A stretch of 52,738 nucleotides of DNA, taken from NCBI GenBank assembly GCA_903959905.1, contig CAJBYO010000061.1, positions 1 to 52,738 of the forward strand. Direction: 5' to 3'. The translations under genes and the position numbers were made by a program. Below the pieces are notes generated by a model that saw nothing but the letters and a program-made list of their open reading frames with translations, searched no databases and was not told where the DNA came from. Source of the stretch: an uncultured Bacteroidales bacterium. GTDB taxonomy: Bacteria > Bacteroidota > Bacteroidia > Bacteroidales > FEN-979. Of this stretch, positions 15,307-24,636 are shown in pieces (position 1 is the first letter of the stretch; each line of letters begins with the position of its first letter).

Positions 15307-18177
15307 ATGACCAAAAAATTTACAGTTTTATTCCTCTCCATTTTTTTTCCGGTACTTCTTTTCGGACAAAAAAATATGATCCGGGGTATTGTTACTGATG
15401 CCAATTCAGGGGAGACGCTTATCGGGGCAACAATTTCCTATGCCGAAGGCAAAGGCGTGATCACGGATATGGATGGCAAGTATTATCTGAAAGTGGATAA
15501 AGGCACTTACCACCTGAAAGTATCCTATGTGGGTTATATCATGCAGGAACTTGATGTAACGGTGGCACAGGATGAAATAACCCAGAATTTTCAGCTTAGA
15601 ACACCTACTCTCACCGAGGTTGAAGTGGTTGCCGATGTGGCAAAAACACGTGAAACGCCTATTGCTTTTACTACAGTTCAGCCAATAAAACTTCAGGAAG
15701 AGCTTGCTTCCCGCGACATCCCGATGATACTGAATAAAACACCCGGAGTATATGCCACTCAGCAGGGTGGAGGCGACGGTGATGCCCGTATCAACATCCG
15801 TGGATTCAGCCAGCGTAACCTTGCTGTGATGATTGACGGGATTCCTGTAAACGATATGGAAAACGGATGGGTTTACTGGTCAAACTGGTTTGGACTGGAT
15901 ATCGTAACGCGAAGTGTTCAGGTTCAACGTGGCCTTGGTGCATCTAAACTTGCCCTGCCATCTGTTGGTGGAACCATGAATATCATTACCAAAGGCATTG
16001 ACGCAAATCTTGGCGGTGCAATTAAACAGGAAGTGGGCAGCGATGGGTACCTGAGAACTTCGTTAGGCGTCACTTCAGGACTATTGAAACACGGTTGGGG
16101 TGTAACTATTGCAGGATCCTACAAACAAGGCAATGGCTGGGTTGACAATGCCTGGACGAAAGGCTGGTTTGGTTATATAAGGGTTGACAAAAAGATTGGC
16201 CATCACGTATTGACATTTTCGGCAATGGGAGCTCCGCAGGAGCATGCCCAGCGTTCGTATATGAAATCAATTGCCACCTTTGATAAAACGTATGCAACAA
16301 AAATTGGAGTCAGACCTAACCTGGTTGACTCATCCATCGCTTATGGGTACAGGTATAACTCCAACTGGGGGCACCTGAACCGGTGGACCCAAAAAGATCA
16401 GGACGGAAACCCCATGCTGACAAATACAACAGAAGATTTATCTCAGTCCAAAAACTTTTATTTTAAACCCCAGTTAAGCCTGCGCGATTTCTGGCGTGTG
16501 AATGATAAGTTCTACTGGTCAAACATCATTTACGCATCTATCGGAAGCGGTGGCGGAACCGGGAATTTTTCATCAAACAATGCGGGTGGTTACATGACGT
16601 CTACATTTGATCTGCTTGAATCTGACGGACTCGTTAATTACCAGAGGTATTATGATAATAACATGAATGATCCCACACATCGTTCAACCGGCATTTTGAG
16701 AGCGAGTGTTAATAATCACCGGTGGTTTGGCTTGCTTTCCACATTCAGTTGGGAGATCAATACGGAATTTACACTTTCAGGAGGACTTGACCTCCGCACC
16801 TATAAAGGTCAGCATTATGGCGAAGTGTATGATTTGCTTGGTGGTGAATTCATGCGCGACGATGCCAATAAAAACAAGAACAAATACCAGAATATGTATG
16901 TTGGCGATAAAATTTATTACAACAATGATGCACTGGTGCGTTGGGGTGGATTATTTGCACAACTGGAATATAAAAAGGAAAACTGGACGGCATTTCTCAA
17001 CCTTACCACCGCTGTTTCAGCCTATAAGCGAATTGATTATTTTAAAAAGAAGGATGTTGTTGTAGACGGCAAAACTTTCACCGAAGTTATAGGCTACGGC
17101 CAGATTTTCTATTCCAACGGAGAAGGTGGAATTACGTATGATTCAACCAGGAATGACAAACAATATACTTCCAACGATACTCTCTATGTTATACGTGGAA
17201 GTCATACTTACGCCTTATATAATCCAACTGCCTATACTATCAACTCATCAGAAGCAGGATACACACAAACTGATTGGAAAGTGTTGCCGGGATTTACTGT
17301 TAAAGCCGGAACGAATTATAACATTGACAGCCGTAACAATGTTTTCATGAACCTTGGATTTTTGTCAAAAGCTCCCCGTTTTGCCAATGTTTACAACAAT
17401 GACAATAAGGAGTTTTTGAACATCAAAAACGAACTCATCAAGGCATTGGAAGTTGGCTACAGTTATAATTCAAAGCAAATCTCCCTGAATGTAAACGGGT
17501 ACCTCACACAGTGGAACAATAAGCCATTGGATCAGGCCATGAGTGTTACCATTGACGGTGACAGTTACCCGGTAAATATCAATGGTATTGATGCCTTCCA
17601 CAAAGGAATTGAAATTGAGTTTGGATGGAAACCGATTCCTTCCCTTCAATGGGACAGGGTGTTGTCGTTTGGTGATTGGAGATGGACTTCAGGCGGCAAG
17701 GCATATATTTATGACCCGGCCGGCAATCTAAAAGACAGTCTGACCTACAATGCCAAAGGAGTTCATGTTGGCGATGCAGCACAGTTTCAATATATGGAGA
17801 GTATAAGGTGGGAGATAATTAAATATTTATATGTGTCGGGAAGTTTTACTCTTTTTGCCAAGAATTTTTCACAGATGGATCCGATTTCCCTCACCACTAA
17901 TTTTATGGATGCAAATGGCAATCCCAGAGATTCCTGGGAACTCCCCGTATATTACCTCGTTGACCTGAACGCAGGATATCGGTTCACCTTCAAAAATTTT
18001 AAACTGGATCTGCGCGGGACTGTGCTGAACGTGTTTGATAATATGTATATATCTGATGCAAAGAATAACGATTCATATTCCGTTTCTCCGAATCCAAATA
18101 CCTTTGATGCTTCCTCCGCCGGAGTTTTCTTTGGCCAGGGAAGAACATTCAACATATCATTAGCGCTTAGTTACTAA
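15307..18177 (+). CDS. TonB-dependent outer-membrane receptor with carboxypeptidase-like N-domain
   Basis: A 956-residue outer-membrane receptor for energy-dependent uptake. It has a signal peptide (cleavage near L-L-F-G-Q), then a carboxypeptidase-regulatory-like domain at about residues 24-100 (I-R-G-I-V-T-D-A-N-S-G-E and G-A-T-I-S). The plug domain includes R-I-N-I-R-G-F-S-Q-R-N and V-M-I-D-G-I-P-V-N-D. A long aromatic-rich beta barrel ends in the terminal strand N-I-S-L-A-L-S-Y. No SusD-like lipoprotein gene is next to it, so it is not a standard glycan-utilisation pair. Its neighbours on both sides are T9SS proteins with lamin-tail and phospholipase D-like domains, which may process or bind whatever it imports. 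The ligand cannot be inferred. Confidence 0.92.
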   Translation: MTKKFTVLFLSIFFPVLLFGQKNMIRGIVTDANSGETLIGATISYAEGKGVITDMDGKYYLKVDKGTYHLKVSYVGYIMQELDVTVAQDEITQNFQLRTPTLTEVEVVADVAKTRETPIAFTTVQPIKLQEELASRDIPMILNKTPGVYATQQGGGDGDARINIRGFSQRNLAVMIDGIPVNDMENGWVYWSNWFGLDIVTRSVQVQRGLGASKLALPSVGGTMNIITKGIDANLGGAIKQEVGSDGYLRTSLGVTSGLLKHGWGVTIAGSYKQGNGWVDNAWTKGWFGYIRVDKKIGHHVLTFSAMGAPQEHAQRSYMKSIATFDKTYATKIGVRPNLVDSSIAYGYRYNSNWGHLNRWTQKDQDGNPMLTNTTEDLSQSKNFYFKPQLSLRDFWRVNDKFYWSNIIYASIGSGGGTGNFSSNNAGGYMTSTFDLLESDGLVNYQRYYDNNMNDPTHRSTGILRASVNNHRWFGLLSTFSWEINTEFTLSGGLDLRTYKGQHYGEVYDLLGGEFMRDDANKNKNKYQNMYVGDKIYYNNDALVRWGGLFAQLEYKKENWTAFLNLTTAVSAYKRIDYFKKKDVVVDGKTFTEVIGYGQIFYSNGEGGITYDSTRNDKQYTSNDTLYVIRGSHTYALYNPTAYTINSSEAGYTQTDWKVLPGFTVKAGTNYNIDSRNNVFMNLGFLSKAPRFANVYNNDNKEFLNIKNELIKALEVGYSYNSKQISLNVNGYLTQWNNKPLDQAMSVTIDGDSYPVNINGIDAFHKGIEIEFGWKPIPSLQWDRVLSFGDWRWTSGGKAYIYDPAGNLKDSLTYNAKGVHVGDAAQFQYMESIRWEIIKYLYVSGSFTLFAKNFSQMDPISLTTNFMDANGNPRDSWELPVYYLVDLNAGYRFTFKNFKLDLRGTVLNVFDNMYISDAKNNDSYSVSPNPNTFDASSAGVFFGQGRTFNISLALSY

Positions 18178-18248
18178 CAAAATATTTACCCATACTTACC
18201 CTTATCTCATTCACCTGTTTTAATTGTTTCATCTGATATAATCCAAAA

Positions 18249-18614
18249 ATGAAAAAAATAGCATTATCTCTTTTATGTTTGATTATCCTGGGTTCCCAGG
18301 GATTTTCTCAGGCAAACATTGCAGCGGCAAGGGCCATGCCTGAAGGTTCCACCGTTACCATCCGTGGTATTGCAACCAATGGACCTGAACTTGGCATTAT
18401 CCGCTACATCCAGGACGGAACTGCCGGTATCGCCGCTTACGGAGGCTCCATGAGTGTTGTTGAACGCGGCGATTCTGTTGTAGTGGTAGGGGTCACGAAA
18501 AATTACAATTACCTGCTCGAAATTGACCCTGTTAATTCTGTGAATGCAATTGCCCCAAAACCGATGCCCGCCCCCGGTCACCATTACCCCGGGAGGCATG
18601 AAGGAGCAGTATGA
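18249..18614 (+). CDS. N-terminal part of a split T9SS phospholipase D-like protein (OB-fold region)
   Basis: A 121-residue frame with a signal peptide (M-K-K-I-A-L-S-L-L..., cleavage near G-F-S-Q) and an OB-fold-like segment (S-T-V-T-I-R-G-I-A-T, then I-Q-D-G-T-A-G-I-A-A-Y). The good match to secreted OB-fold proteins stops at P-K-P-M-P-A-P, after which this frame gives an unlikely tail and ends at 18614. The expected continuation (V-T-I-T-P-G-G-M) is in the +1 frame from about 18576. Removing one C from the CCCCC run at 18571-18575 joins the two into one open frame, 18249-20697. It is therefore the first part of the next entry, split by an indel or assembly error. Confidence 0.8.
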   Translation: MKKIALSLLCLIILGSQGFSQANIAAARAMPEGSTVTIRGIATNGPELGIIRYIQDGTAGIAAYGGSMSVVERGDSVVVVGVTKNYNYLLEIDPVNSVNAIAPKPMPAPGHHYPGRHEGAV

Positions 18615-20697
18615 GGCCATGCTCCTGAAAATGGTCAATGTAACGTTCGCCAATGCCGGGGGTATTTTTGCCGGAAATACGAACTACAATGTGACTGCCA
18701 ATGGGGAAACCTGCCAGGTTCGTGTCAATAACAATTCCAACCTTGTTGGCCAGATCATTCCTGCCGGCCAGGTTACCATTGTGGGCATCTGTTCGCAGTT
18801 TTCCTATACAAACCCGGCCGGTGGGTACCAGTTGCTGCTCCGTGACAAGAATGACGTTATCGGCAACAGTTTAATCGTGTTTACCACACCGCTTGCCGTT
18901 TCAAATATTACCACAAGTTCACTAACATTCGGATGGAATACCAACATTGCCGGAACTACTGAACTTTATTACGGACTTACTCCCCAGCTTGAACTCGGGC
19001 ATCTCAGCAGTGCAGGCACCGGAACAACGCATACCATCAATATCACCGGCAGAAATCCGTCCGATCTCCTTTATGTGCAGACCTTCTCAGTTGCTGCTTC
19101 AGATACAGGTTTTTCCGGACTTAAAACATTCATAACCCAGTCAACATCCACTGGAAATATCAAAACATATTTTACCCGACCCGTTGATACCCTGGCTACG
19201 CCGGCTCCAAAAGCCATCCAGATTTACCGTGCAGTTGATGATACCTGTATTGCATATATCAACCGTGCAAAGCAATCGATTGATATTGCCATCTACAATT
19301 TCAATGTGGAAGGCATCAGCAGCATTGCCGGCGCCTTGAATGCTGCCAATGCAAGAGGTGTAAAAGTCAGGGTTGTTTCTGACGGCGGCACCAACAATTC
19401 AGCACTGCCAACCCTTAATGCCGGAATTGGAAAACTCGGGCGCCCTGTTACAACCGGTATCATGCATAACAAGTTCATGGTCATCGACGGACAATCATCC
19501 AATCCGAACGATCCGATCGTATGGACCGGCTCATGCAACTGGACCGACCAGAATGTGAACACGGATGCCAACAACGTCCTTTTTATCCAGGATGCCAGTC
19601 TGGCAAAAGTTTATACCCTCGAATTCAACGAGATGTTCGGGTCAACCACCACCACTCCAAATGCGACCAATGCTAAATTCGGTTCGGCCAAATCAGACAA
19701 CACCCCGCATGAACTCATCATCGGCGGCAACCGCGTAGAGGTGTTTTTCAGTCCGAGTGACGGTGTCAATCAGCAGATTGTCAACCATATCGGAACTGCA
19801 AATTCAGATATTGAAGTCGGAACGATGCTCATTACCCGTAAGGTCATCAGCGATGCCATCATCGCAAAGAAAAATGCCGGGGTATCCACCAGGGTCGCCA
19901 TCTCCAACAGGGCCACTTCAGATGCCACCGTTGTTGCCGAACTTGGTGCTGCATTGGGAAACAATTTCAGGGAATATCACGAGCAGGGACTGCTTCACAG
20001 CAAAGCCATGATCATTGACCAGTCAAATCCCACATCAGATCCTTTTGTATGGACAGGCTCCCATAACTGGAGCGATGCGGCCAATGTGAACAATGATGAA
20101 AACTCCATTGTGATCCATAGTCCTGCTATATGCAATCTCTTTTACCAGGAGTTCAAATACAGGTTTACCAAAGCGATTCCACTGAGCGATCACCCGGTAC
20201 TGGAACTTGGTACTGACCAGTCTGTTCATGGAGGCGATACTATAACACTCGATGCGGGCCAGTTTACATCCTATGTGTGGTCTACAGGCGAATTTACCCA
20301 GATCATCAAGGTTGACTCAACGGGCACCGGTTTTGGCGTTAAGAAAGTTTTTTGCCGCGTAACCGACCAGTACGGCACCCAGTCAGACACTGTCAGGATT
20401 ACCTTTAAACCCTACGGTGCAGGCATCGGCGAACAAAACAAACTGATCTCAAAAATGTCGGTTTACCCAAATCCTTCCAACGGCTCATTTACCGTTCAAT
20501 TCACAGCTAACAAAAGTGAAGCTGTGGGGCTTGAACTGATGACATTTGACGGCCAGGTTGTGTGGCAATCACAAACTACCACAGCTCCCGGACAGAACTC
20601 CGTAAAAGTAGACCAGGTCAAAGTGCCTTCGGGACTGTACCTTGTTCGCATGAAAACACCCGAGGGCGACCTTGGGAGAAAATTGATCATAAAATAA
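18544..20697 (+). CDS. Secreted phospholipase D-like (HKD) protein with T9SS sorting domain, main part
   Basis: The main part of the split protein, up to 717 residues; the first dozen before P-V-T-I-T-P are probably out-of-frame. It carries the rest of an OB-fold-like domain, a linker domain (about residues 120-210), then two PLD-type halves. The first has H-N-K-F-M-V-I-D (HxKxxxxD) followed by W-T-G-S-C-N-W-T. The second has H-S-K-A-M-I-I-D followed by W-T-G-S-H-N-W-S. Two intact HKD motifs imply an active phosphodiesterase: a phospholipase, nuclease or related enzyme. The C-terminal sorting domain reads V-Y-P-N-P-S-N-G and ends K-L-I-I-K, so it is exported to the surface or medium. It follows the TonB receptor by 70 nt, and a terminator ends the group. 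Confidence 0.88.
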   Translation: MQLPQNRCPPPVTITPGGMKEQYEAMLLKMVNVTFANAGGIFAGNTNYNVTANGETCQVRVNNNSNLVGQIIPAGQVTIVGICSQFSYTNPAGGYQLLLRDKNDVIGNSLIVFTTPLAVSNITTSSLTFGWNTNIAGTTELYYGLTPQLELGHLSSAGTGTTHTINITGRNPSDLLYVQTFSVAASDTGFSGLKTFITQSTSTGNIKTYFTRPVDTLATPAPKAIQIYRAVDDTCIAYINRAKQSIDIAIYNFNVEGISSIAGALNAANARGVKVRVVSDGGTNNSALPTLNAGIGKLGRPVTTGIMHNKFMVIDGQSSNPNDPIVWTGSCNWTDQNVNTDANNVLFIQDASLAKVYTLEFNEMFGSTTTTPNATNAKFGSAKSDNTPHELIIGGNRVEVFFSPSDGVNQQIVNHIGTANSDIEVGTMLITRKVISDAIIAKKNAGVSTRVAISNRATSDATVVAELGAALGNNFREYHEQGLLHSKAMIIDQSNPTSDPFVWTGSHNWSDAANVNNDENSIVIHSPAICNLFYQEFKYRFTKAIPLSDHPVLELGTDQSVHGGDTITLDAGQFTSYVWSTGEFTQIIKVDSTGTGFGVKKVFCRVTDQYGTQSDTVRITFKPYGAGIGEQNKLISKMSVYPNPSNGSFTVQFTANKSEAVGLELMTFDGQVVWQSQTTTAPGQNSVKVDQVKVPSGLYLVRMKTPEGDLGRKLIIK

Positions 20698-20705
20698 ATA
20701 CCATG

Positions 20706-20737
20706 CGGGGAAGGGTGCAATACCTTTCCCCGTTTTT
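20706..20737 (+). terminator. Rho-independent terminator after the PLD-like gene
   Basis: Stem CGGGGAAGGG / CCTTTCCCCG (one mismatch) with a 7-nt loop, followed by TTTTT, 8 nt after the stop codon. Confidence 0.85.
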
Positions 20738-20777
20738 CGTTAGTTGAGCATATTTATTCACTGTTAAATCAGAGATC

Positions 20778-21518
20778 GTGTCAGATTGCCTGGTAATCAT
20801 TCCAACCTACAACGAAAAGGATAACATTGAGCGTATCCTTCGTAAGGTGTTCTCAATGCCTAAAGAGCTGGATGTGCTCATCGTTGAGGATAATTCGCCC
20901 GATGGCACCGCAGCCATTGTAAAGTCATTGATCCATGAGTTTCCAAACCGCCTTTTTATAGAGGAACGAAAAGGGAAACTGGGATTGGGAACTGCATACA
21001 TCCACGGGTTCAAATGGGCGCTGAAGCGTGGCTATGGCTTCATTTTTGAAATGGATGCCGATTTCTCCCATAATCCGGATGACCTCCTGAAACTGTATGA
21101 TGCTGCAAAAAACCAGGGTGGCGACCTCGTCATCGGTTCACGGTATATTACCGGTGTAAATGTTGTGAACTGGCCGATGGGAAGGGTGCTCATGTCTTAT
21201 TTCGCCTCCATCTATGTGCGTTTTGTTACCAGGATGAAGGTGATGGACACCACCGCAGGGTTCAAATGTTATACACGGCAAGTGCTGGAAACAATTGATC
21301 TTGACAGGGTCAGGTTTACAGGCTATGCATTCCAGATTGAGATGAAATACACTGCCTGGAAACTCGGTTTCAACATTATTGAAGTTCCGATTATTTTCAC
21401 TGACCGGACAATGGGTGAGTCAAAAATGAGTAAGGGCATCTTTAAAGAAGCTGTACTCGGCGTAATCAGCCTTCGCTGGAGAAGCATTATGAACCGGATC
21501 AAACCCCGTCAGAACTAA
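20778..21518 (+). CDS. Polyprenol monophosphomannose synthase-like GT2 glycosyltransferase
   Basis: A 246-residue cytoplasmic GT2 enzyme of the dolichol-phosphate mannosyltransferase (DPM1) type, which moves a sugar from a nucleotide sugar to a polyprenyl phosphate carrier. It opens V-I-I-P-T-Y-N-E-K-D-N-I-E and has V-E-D-N-S-P-D-G-T. The metal-binding D-A-D-F-S-H-N-P comes next, then I-G-S-R-Y-I-T-G-V and a C-terminal F-T-D-R-T-M-G-E-S-K-M-S. No C-terminal membrane helices are visible, as in single-domain DPM1. The GTG at 20778 gives the expected N-terminus. It stands alone after a terminator. Confidence 0.92.
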   Translation: MSDCLVIIPTYNEKDNIERILRKVFSMPKELDVLIVEDNSPDGTAAIVKSLIHEFPNRLFIEERKGKLGLGTAYIHGFKWALKRGYGFIFEMDADFSHNPDDLLKLYDAAKNQGGDLVIGSRYITGVNVVNWPMGRVLMSYFASIYVRFVTRMKVMDTTAGFKCYTRQVLETIDLDRVRFTGYAFQIEMKYTAWKLGFNIIEVPIIFTDRTMGESKMSKGIFKEAVLGVISLRWRSIMNRIKPRQN

Positions 21519-21627
21519 CTCTTTCTCCGGTAAGGCGCCAGGCCAGCGGGTCGCGTGAATCCTGTCCTTGAATAGTTAACCATTTTTTTTAGTTCTCTGC
21601 ATCTTTGCGGTTTAATATGACTCAAAG

Positions 21628-23013
21628 ATGGAGGTGATGAAAATACTACAGATGAGTAAATCGTTTTATATACACAATGCACAGGTCGTCAACGAAAATC
21701 AACGGTTTTCAGGCGGTGTGCTGATCCATGAAGGCAAAATATCCGAAGTATTCAGGGGCAATGCCCCTGCCGGTTATAACATGCCCCCGGAAACGGTTAT
21801 TATTGATGCTAAACAAAAGTATCTGATCCCCGGCGTGATTGATGACCATGTGCACTTCCGTGAACCCGGTTTAACAGAGAAGGGCGACATCCATTCCGAA
21901 AGCCGCGCTGCTGTGTCAGGGGGTGTTACTTCCTATATGGAGATGCCCAACACAAAACCGAATGCCACTTCGATTGAAATCCTGGAGGAGAAATTTGAAC
22001 TTGCTGCGCAAAAATCACTTGCAAATTACTCTTTCTTTCTTGGAGCAACCAATAGCAATATTTCGGAGGTTGAAAATGCAGATCCATCAAAAATTTGCGG
22101 CCTGAAATTGTTTATGGGAGCTTCCACCGGCAACATGCTGGTTGATGACCTTGAGACGCTTGAAGCCATTTTCCGGCGGTCTCCGCTCCTGATAGCCGTG
22201 CATGCTGAAGAGGAGAAGATAGTTCAGGAGGGCCTGCGTGAATTCACAGAGAGATACGGCCAGGATATCCCTGCATCTGCCCATCCCTTAATTCGCTCAG
22301 AGGAGGCCTGTTTTACCTCTTCCCAAAAAGCAGTAGCCCTTGCATTAAAGTTCAACACCAGGCTGCACCTTGCCCATCTGTCAACAGGAAAGGAACTTGA
22401 ATTGCTTCGGAATGACATTCCCCTGGAGCAGAAGATGATTACAGGGGAGGTTTGCATCCACCATCTCTGGTTTGATGACCGTGATTACGAGGACCTTGGT
22501 TCAAAGATCAAATGGAACCCTGCCATTAAATCTTCAAGTGACAGGGAAAGCCTGTTTGAAGGATTGCTGAACAACAAAATAGATGTGATTGCAACTGATC
22601 ATGCGCCGCATCTGAAATCTGAGAAAGACAATTCATACACATCCTGCCCTTCAGGCGGACCACTCATTCAGCACTCACTGGTTGCCATGTTTGGTTTCTT
22701 TCAGCTTGGAAAAATCCAGGTTGAGAAAATCGTTGAGAAAATGTGTCATGCCCCGGCCATCCTTTACAGGATCAGCAACAGGGGGTTCATCCGGCAGGGT
22801 TATGCTGCCGACCTGGCATTAATTGACCCCGATGATCCCTGGACGGTTGAGCCGGAGAATATTCTTTACAAATGCGGATGGTCGCCATTTGAAGGCGTAA
22901 CGTTTAAATCACGGGTAACGCATACCTGGGTCAATGGGCACCTGGTATTTGACCAGGGCAGGTTTGACGAATCCCGGAAGGGCGAACGCCTGCTTTTCAA
23001 CCAGTCTGTGTAA
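21628..23013 (+). CDS. pyrC: Dihydroorotase
   Basis: A zinc amidohydrolase of 461 residues (453 if the ATG at 21652 is used) that closes carbamoyl aspartate to dihydroorotate in pyrimidine synthesis. The metal-binding D-D-H-V-H-F-R-E-P-G is near residues 72-81. L-K-L-F-M-G-A-S-T-G-N holds a lysine at the usual metal-bridging place, and H-A-E-E, H-L-A-H-L and D-H-A-P-H supply the other ligands. It resembles the class that includes allantoinases, but the motifs fit dihydroorotase. Three ATGs compete (21628, 21637, 21652). Homology begins at S-K-S-F-Y-I-H-N-A, so 21652 is plausible. A weak -7 box CATCTTTG lies at 21600-21607. Confidence 0.9.
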   Translation: MEVMKILQMSKSFYIHNAQVVNENQRFSGGVLIHEGKISEVFRGNAPAGYNMPPETVIIDAKQKYLIPGVIDDHVHFREPGLTEKGDIHSESRAAVSGGVTSYMEMPNTKPNATSIEILEEKFELAAQKSLANYSFFLGATNSNISEVENADPSKICGLKLFMGASTGNMLVDDLETLEAIFRRSPLLIAVHAEEEKIVQEGLREFTERYGQDIPASAHPLIRSEEACFTSSQKAVALALKFNTRLHLAHLSTGKELELLRNDIPLEQKMITGEVCIHHLWFDDRDYEDLGSKIKWNPAIKSSSDRESLFEGLLNNKIDVIATDHAPHLKSEKDNSYTSCPSGGPLIQHSLVAMFGFFQLGKIQVEKIVEKMCHAPAILYRISNRGFIRQGYAADLALIDPDDPWTVEPENILYKCGWSPFEGVTFKSRVTHTWVNGHLVFDQGRFDESRKGERLLFNQSV

Positions 23014-23080
23014 ATGGACGATTGGAGGTGGAGGTAATATTCAGGATGGTGAATGCACAGAAATACCCGATAAAAACAAC

Positions 23081-23518
23081 ATGAGAACAAAACTATTACT
23101 GTTTATTTTGCTGGTTGCAGGCATTACATCATGCCGTTTTGAAAATAAGGTGGTTGAAGAAACGTATGGAGACGGTTCTCCGAAACGCCTTTGTGTTTAC
23201 CTGGGGAAAGGCGAAGGGCGCGAACTCTTAAAGGAGACCACCTATTATCCGAACAAGCAGGCCCAGATGGAGGGAACATACAAAGAGGGCAAGCGCGAGG
23301 GGTTGTGGACTTACTGGTATGAAAACGGTAAATTATGGAGCCAGGGAACCTTTGTTAAAGGCAAATCAGAAGGTAAGCGAACCACCTATTTCGAAAATGG
23401 CAAAGTCCGTTACGAAGGGCTGTATAAGGATGATATGCGGGTAGGCAAATGGCGCTTCTTTGATGAAAATGGAAGAATGCTGCGGGAACTTGACTATTCG
23501 GTGCCTGCGAATCGGTAA
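23081..23518 (+). CDS. MORN-repeat (YwqK-like) lipoprotein
   Basis: A 145-residue lipoprotein. The signal peptide has a lipobox-like I-T-S-C, so the mature protein would begin at the cysteine and sit in a membrane. The rest is MORN-type repeats: G-T-Y-K-E-G-K-R-E-G-L-W, G-T-F-V-K-G-K-S-E-G, and G-L-Y-K-D-D-M-R-V-G-K-W. Such proteins are often labelled YwqK-family 'antitoxin', but no toxin gene lies beside it. The ATG at 23081 is chosen because it starts the signal peptide; a longer frame upstream overlaps the end of the dihydroorotase gene. The function is unknown. Confidence 0.8.
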   Translation: MRTKLLLFILLVAGITSCRFENKVVEETYGDGSPKRLCVYLGKGEGRELLKETTYYPNKQAQMEGTYKEGKREGLWTYWYENGKLWSQGTFVKGKSEGKRTTYFENGKVRYEGLYKDDMRVGKWRFFDENGRMLRELDYSVPANR

Positions 23519-23539
23519 GGAGGGTTTCAGTTACCAGGA

Positions 23540-24556
23540 TTAATATTGCACGATGGTGTAGACCGGAAGGTGGTCGCTGAATCCGCCGAAATAGTCTTTT
23601 GAACTTGCTGTGCGGTTGGGAACCATATCCCCGTTCCGGCTCTTGTACAGAAGCCAGTCAGGTTTGAAAATATAAGCATACGGTGGGAGGATCACAGCCC
23701 CTTTTCCCGGCTTTTTGTTCAACAGGTTGCCTGTCACGATGATCTGGTCAAACAGGTCCCAATCCTTATAATACAGGGTGCCTTCCCCGTTTTTAAATCT
23801 TTCATACATCAGGTTGTACAAAGTTGAGGGGTTGACTTTTTTCTCCGGTTTTACGGCTCCAAGCAATTCAGAAATACTTTTGTTGTCGGGCTCATCATTG
23901 AGATCGCCCATCATGATGATGTTTGCCATTGGATGGCGCAGGAGAAGCGAATCGGTGAGATGCTTTAATGTGGCGGCATTCTCAATACGCTGGGGCTCTG
24001 TTTCAGTTGCACCGCCTGAACGTGATTTCCAGTGATTCACCACGATGTGGAAGGTGTCCTTTTTAGAATCAGCCAGGCACACATAGAGCAGGCACCGTGT
24101 CTTGAACGACGTTGCTGACGCAAATGCTTTATGGCTGACATATTTAACCACATCTTTACGGTATATCAATCCAACGTCGATCCCCCTTGGATCGCTGCCT
24201 TCTTCCAGGATTACCTGGTAGTTTCCCAGCTTCAGTCTGGTTTTGCTTACCAGGTCGTTCAGGACACCGACATTCTCAATTTCAGCAAGTCCTATAACAG
24301 CAGGCAGGTTGACACTGTCAATGGAAGAAAGTGCCCTCGCAATGTTATTCAGTTTGTGGTTGTATCGATCAGTGTTCCATGCAACCTTGGCACCGGGTAA
24401 AAAATCCTCATCGTTTTTATTCGGATCGTCGATGGTGTCAAAAATGTTCTCGGTATTGTAAAAGGCTATTTTTATCTGGTTTGGCTGCCCCTTCTGGGCT
24501 TTGACATTACCAGCCAGGATGACAAGAAGGACAGCAAAAAGGATATGAAGGCGCAT
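23540..24556 (-). CDS. Secreted endonuclease/exonuclease/phosphatase-family protein
   Basis: A 338-residue protein with a signal peptide (M-R-L-H-I-L-F-A..., cleavage near V-K-A-Q) and one EEP domain, a metal-dependent phosphodiesterase/phosphatase fold. All hallmark sites are present: F-Y-N-T-E-N, L-A-E-I-E-N, N-H-W-K-S-R, M-G-D-L-N-D-E-P and the final S-D-H-L-P-V-Y. It is likely active on nucleic acids or phosphate esters outside the cytoplasm. There is no T9SS domain, so it may stay in the periplasm. The ATG at 24556 is chosen for the signal peptide; an upstream frame to 24640 would cross the terminator at 24588-24623. It converges on the MORN lipoprotein gene. Confidence 0.88.
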   Translation of the reverse strand: MRLHILFAVLLVILAGNVKAQKGQPNQIKIAFYNTENIFDTIDDPNKNDEDFLPGAKVAWNTDRYNHKLNNIARALSSIDSVNLPAVIGLAEIENVGVLNDLVSKTRLKLGNYQVILEEGSDPRGIDVGLIYRKDVVKYVSHKAFASATSFKTRCLLYVCLADSKKDTFHIVVNHWKSRSGGATETEPQRIENAATLKHLTDSLLLRHPMANIIMMGDLNDEPDNKSISELLGAVKPEKKVNPSTLYNLMYERFKNGEGTLYYKDWDLFDQIIVTGNLLNKKPGKGAVILPPYAYIFKPDWLLYKSRNGDMVPNRTASSKDYFGGFSDHLPVYTIVQY

Positions 24557-24587
24557 TTTTGGTTGGATTATGTATTCAGCAAAGATT

Positions 24588-24623
24588 AAAAAAAGGGGCA
24601 CCATTCCTGATACCCCTTTTTTT
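24588..24623. terminator. Bidirectional-looking terminator hairpin
   Basis: AAAAAAAGGGG (24588-24598) pairs exactly with CCCCTTTTTTT (24613-24623), so a T-run follows the stem on either strand. On the minus strand it lies 13 nt after the stop of the coiled-coil lipoprotein gene and upstream of the EEP gene, which therefore needs its own promoter or read-through. Confidence 0.85.
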
Positions 24624-24636
24624 AATATGGGTTGGA

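Noticed and set aside
18571..18575. Programmed ribosomal frameshift
   Set aside because: The C-run is not a recognised slippery signal, and there is no clear downstream stimulatory structure. An indel is simpler.
23081..23518. Toxin-antitoxin locus with a YwqK-like antitoxin
   Set aside because: The protein is a MORN-repeat lipoprotein exported to the membrane, and no toxin-like gene adjoins it.
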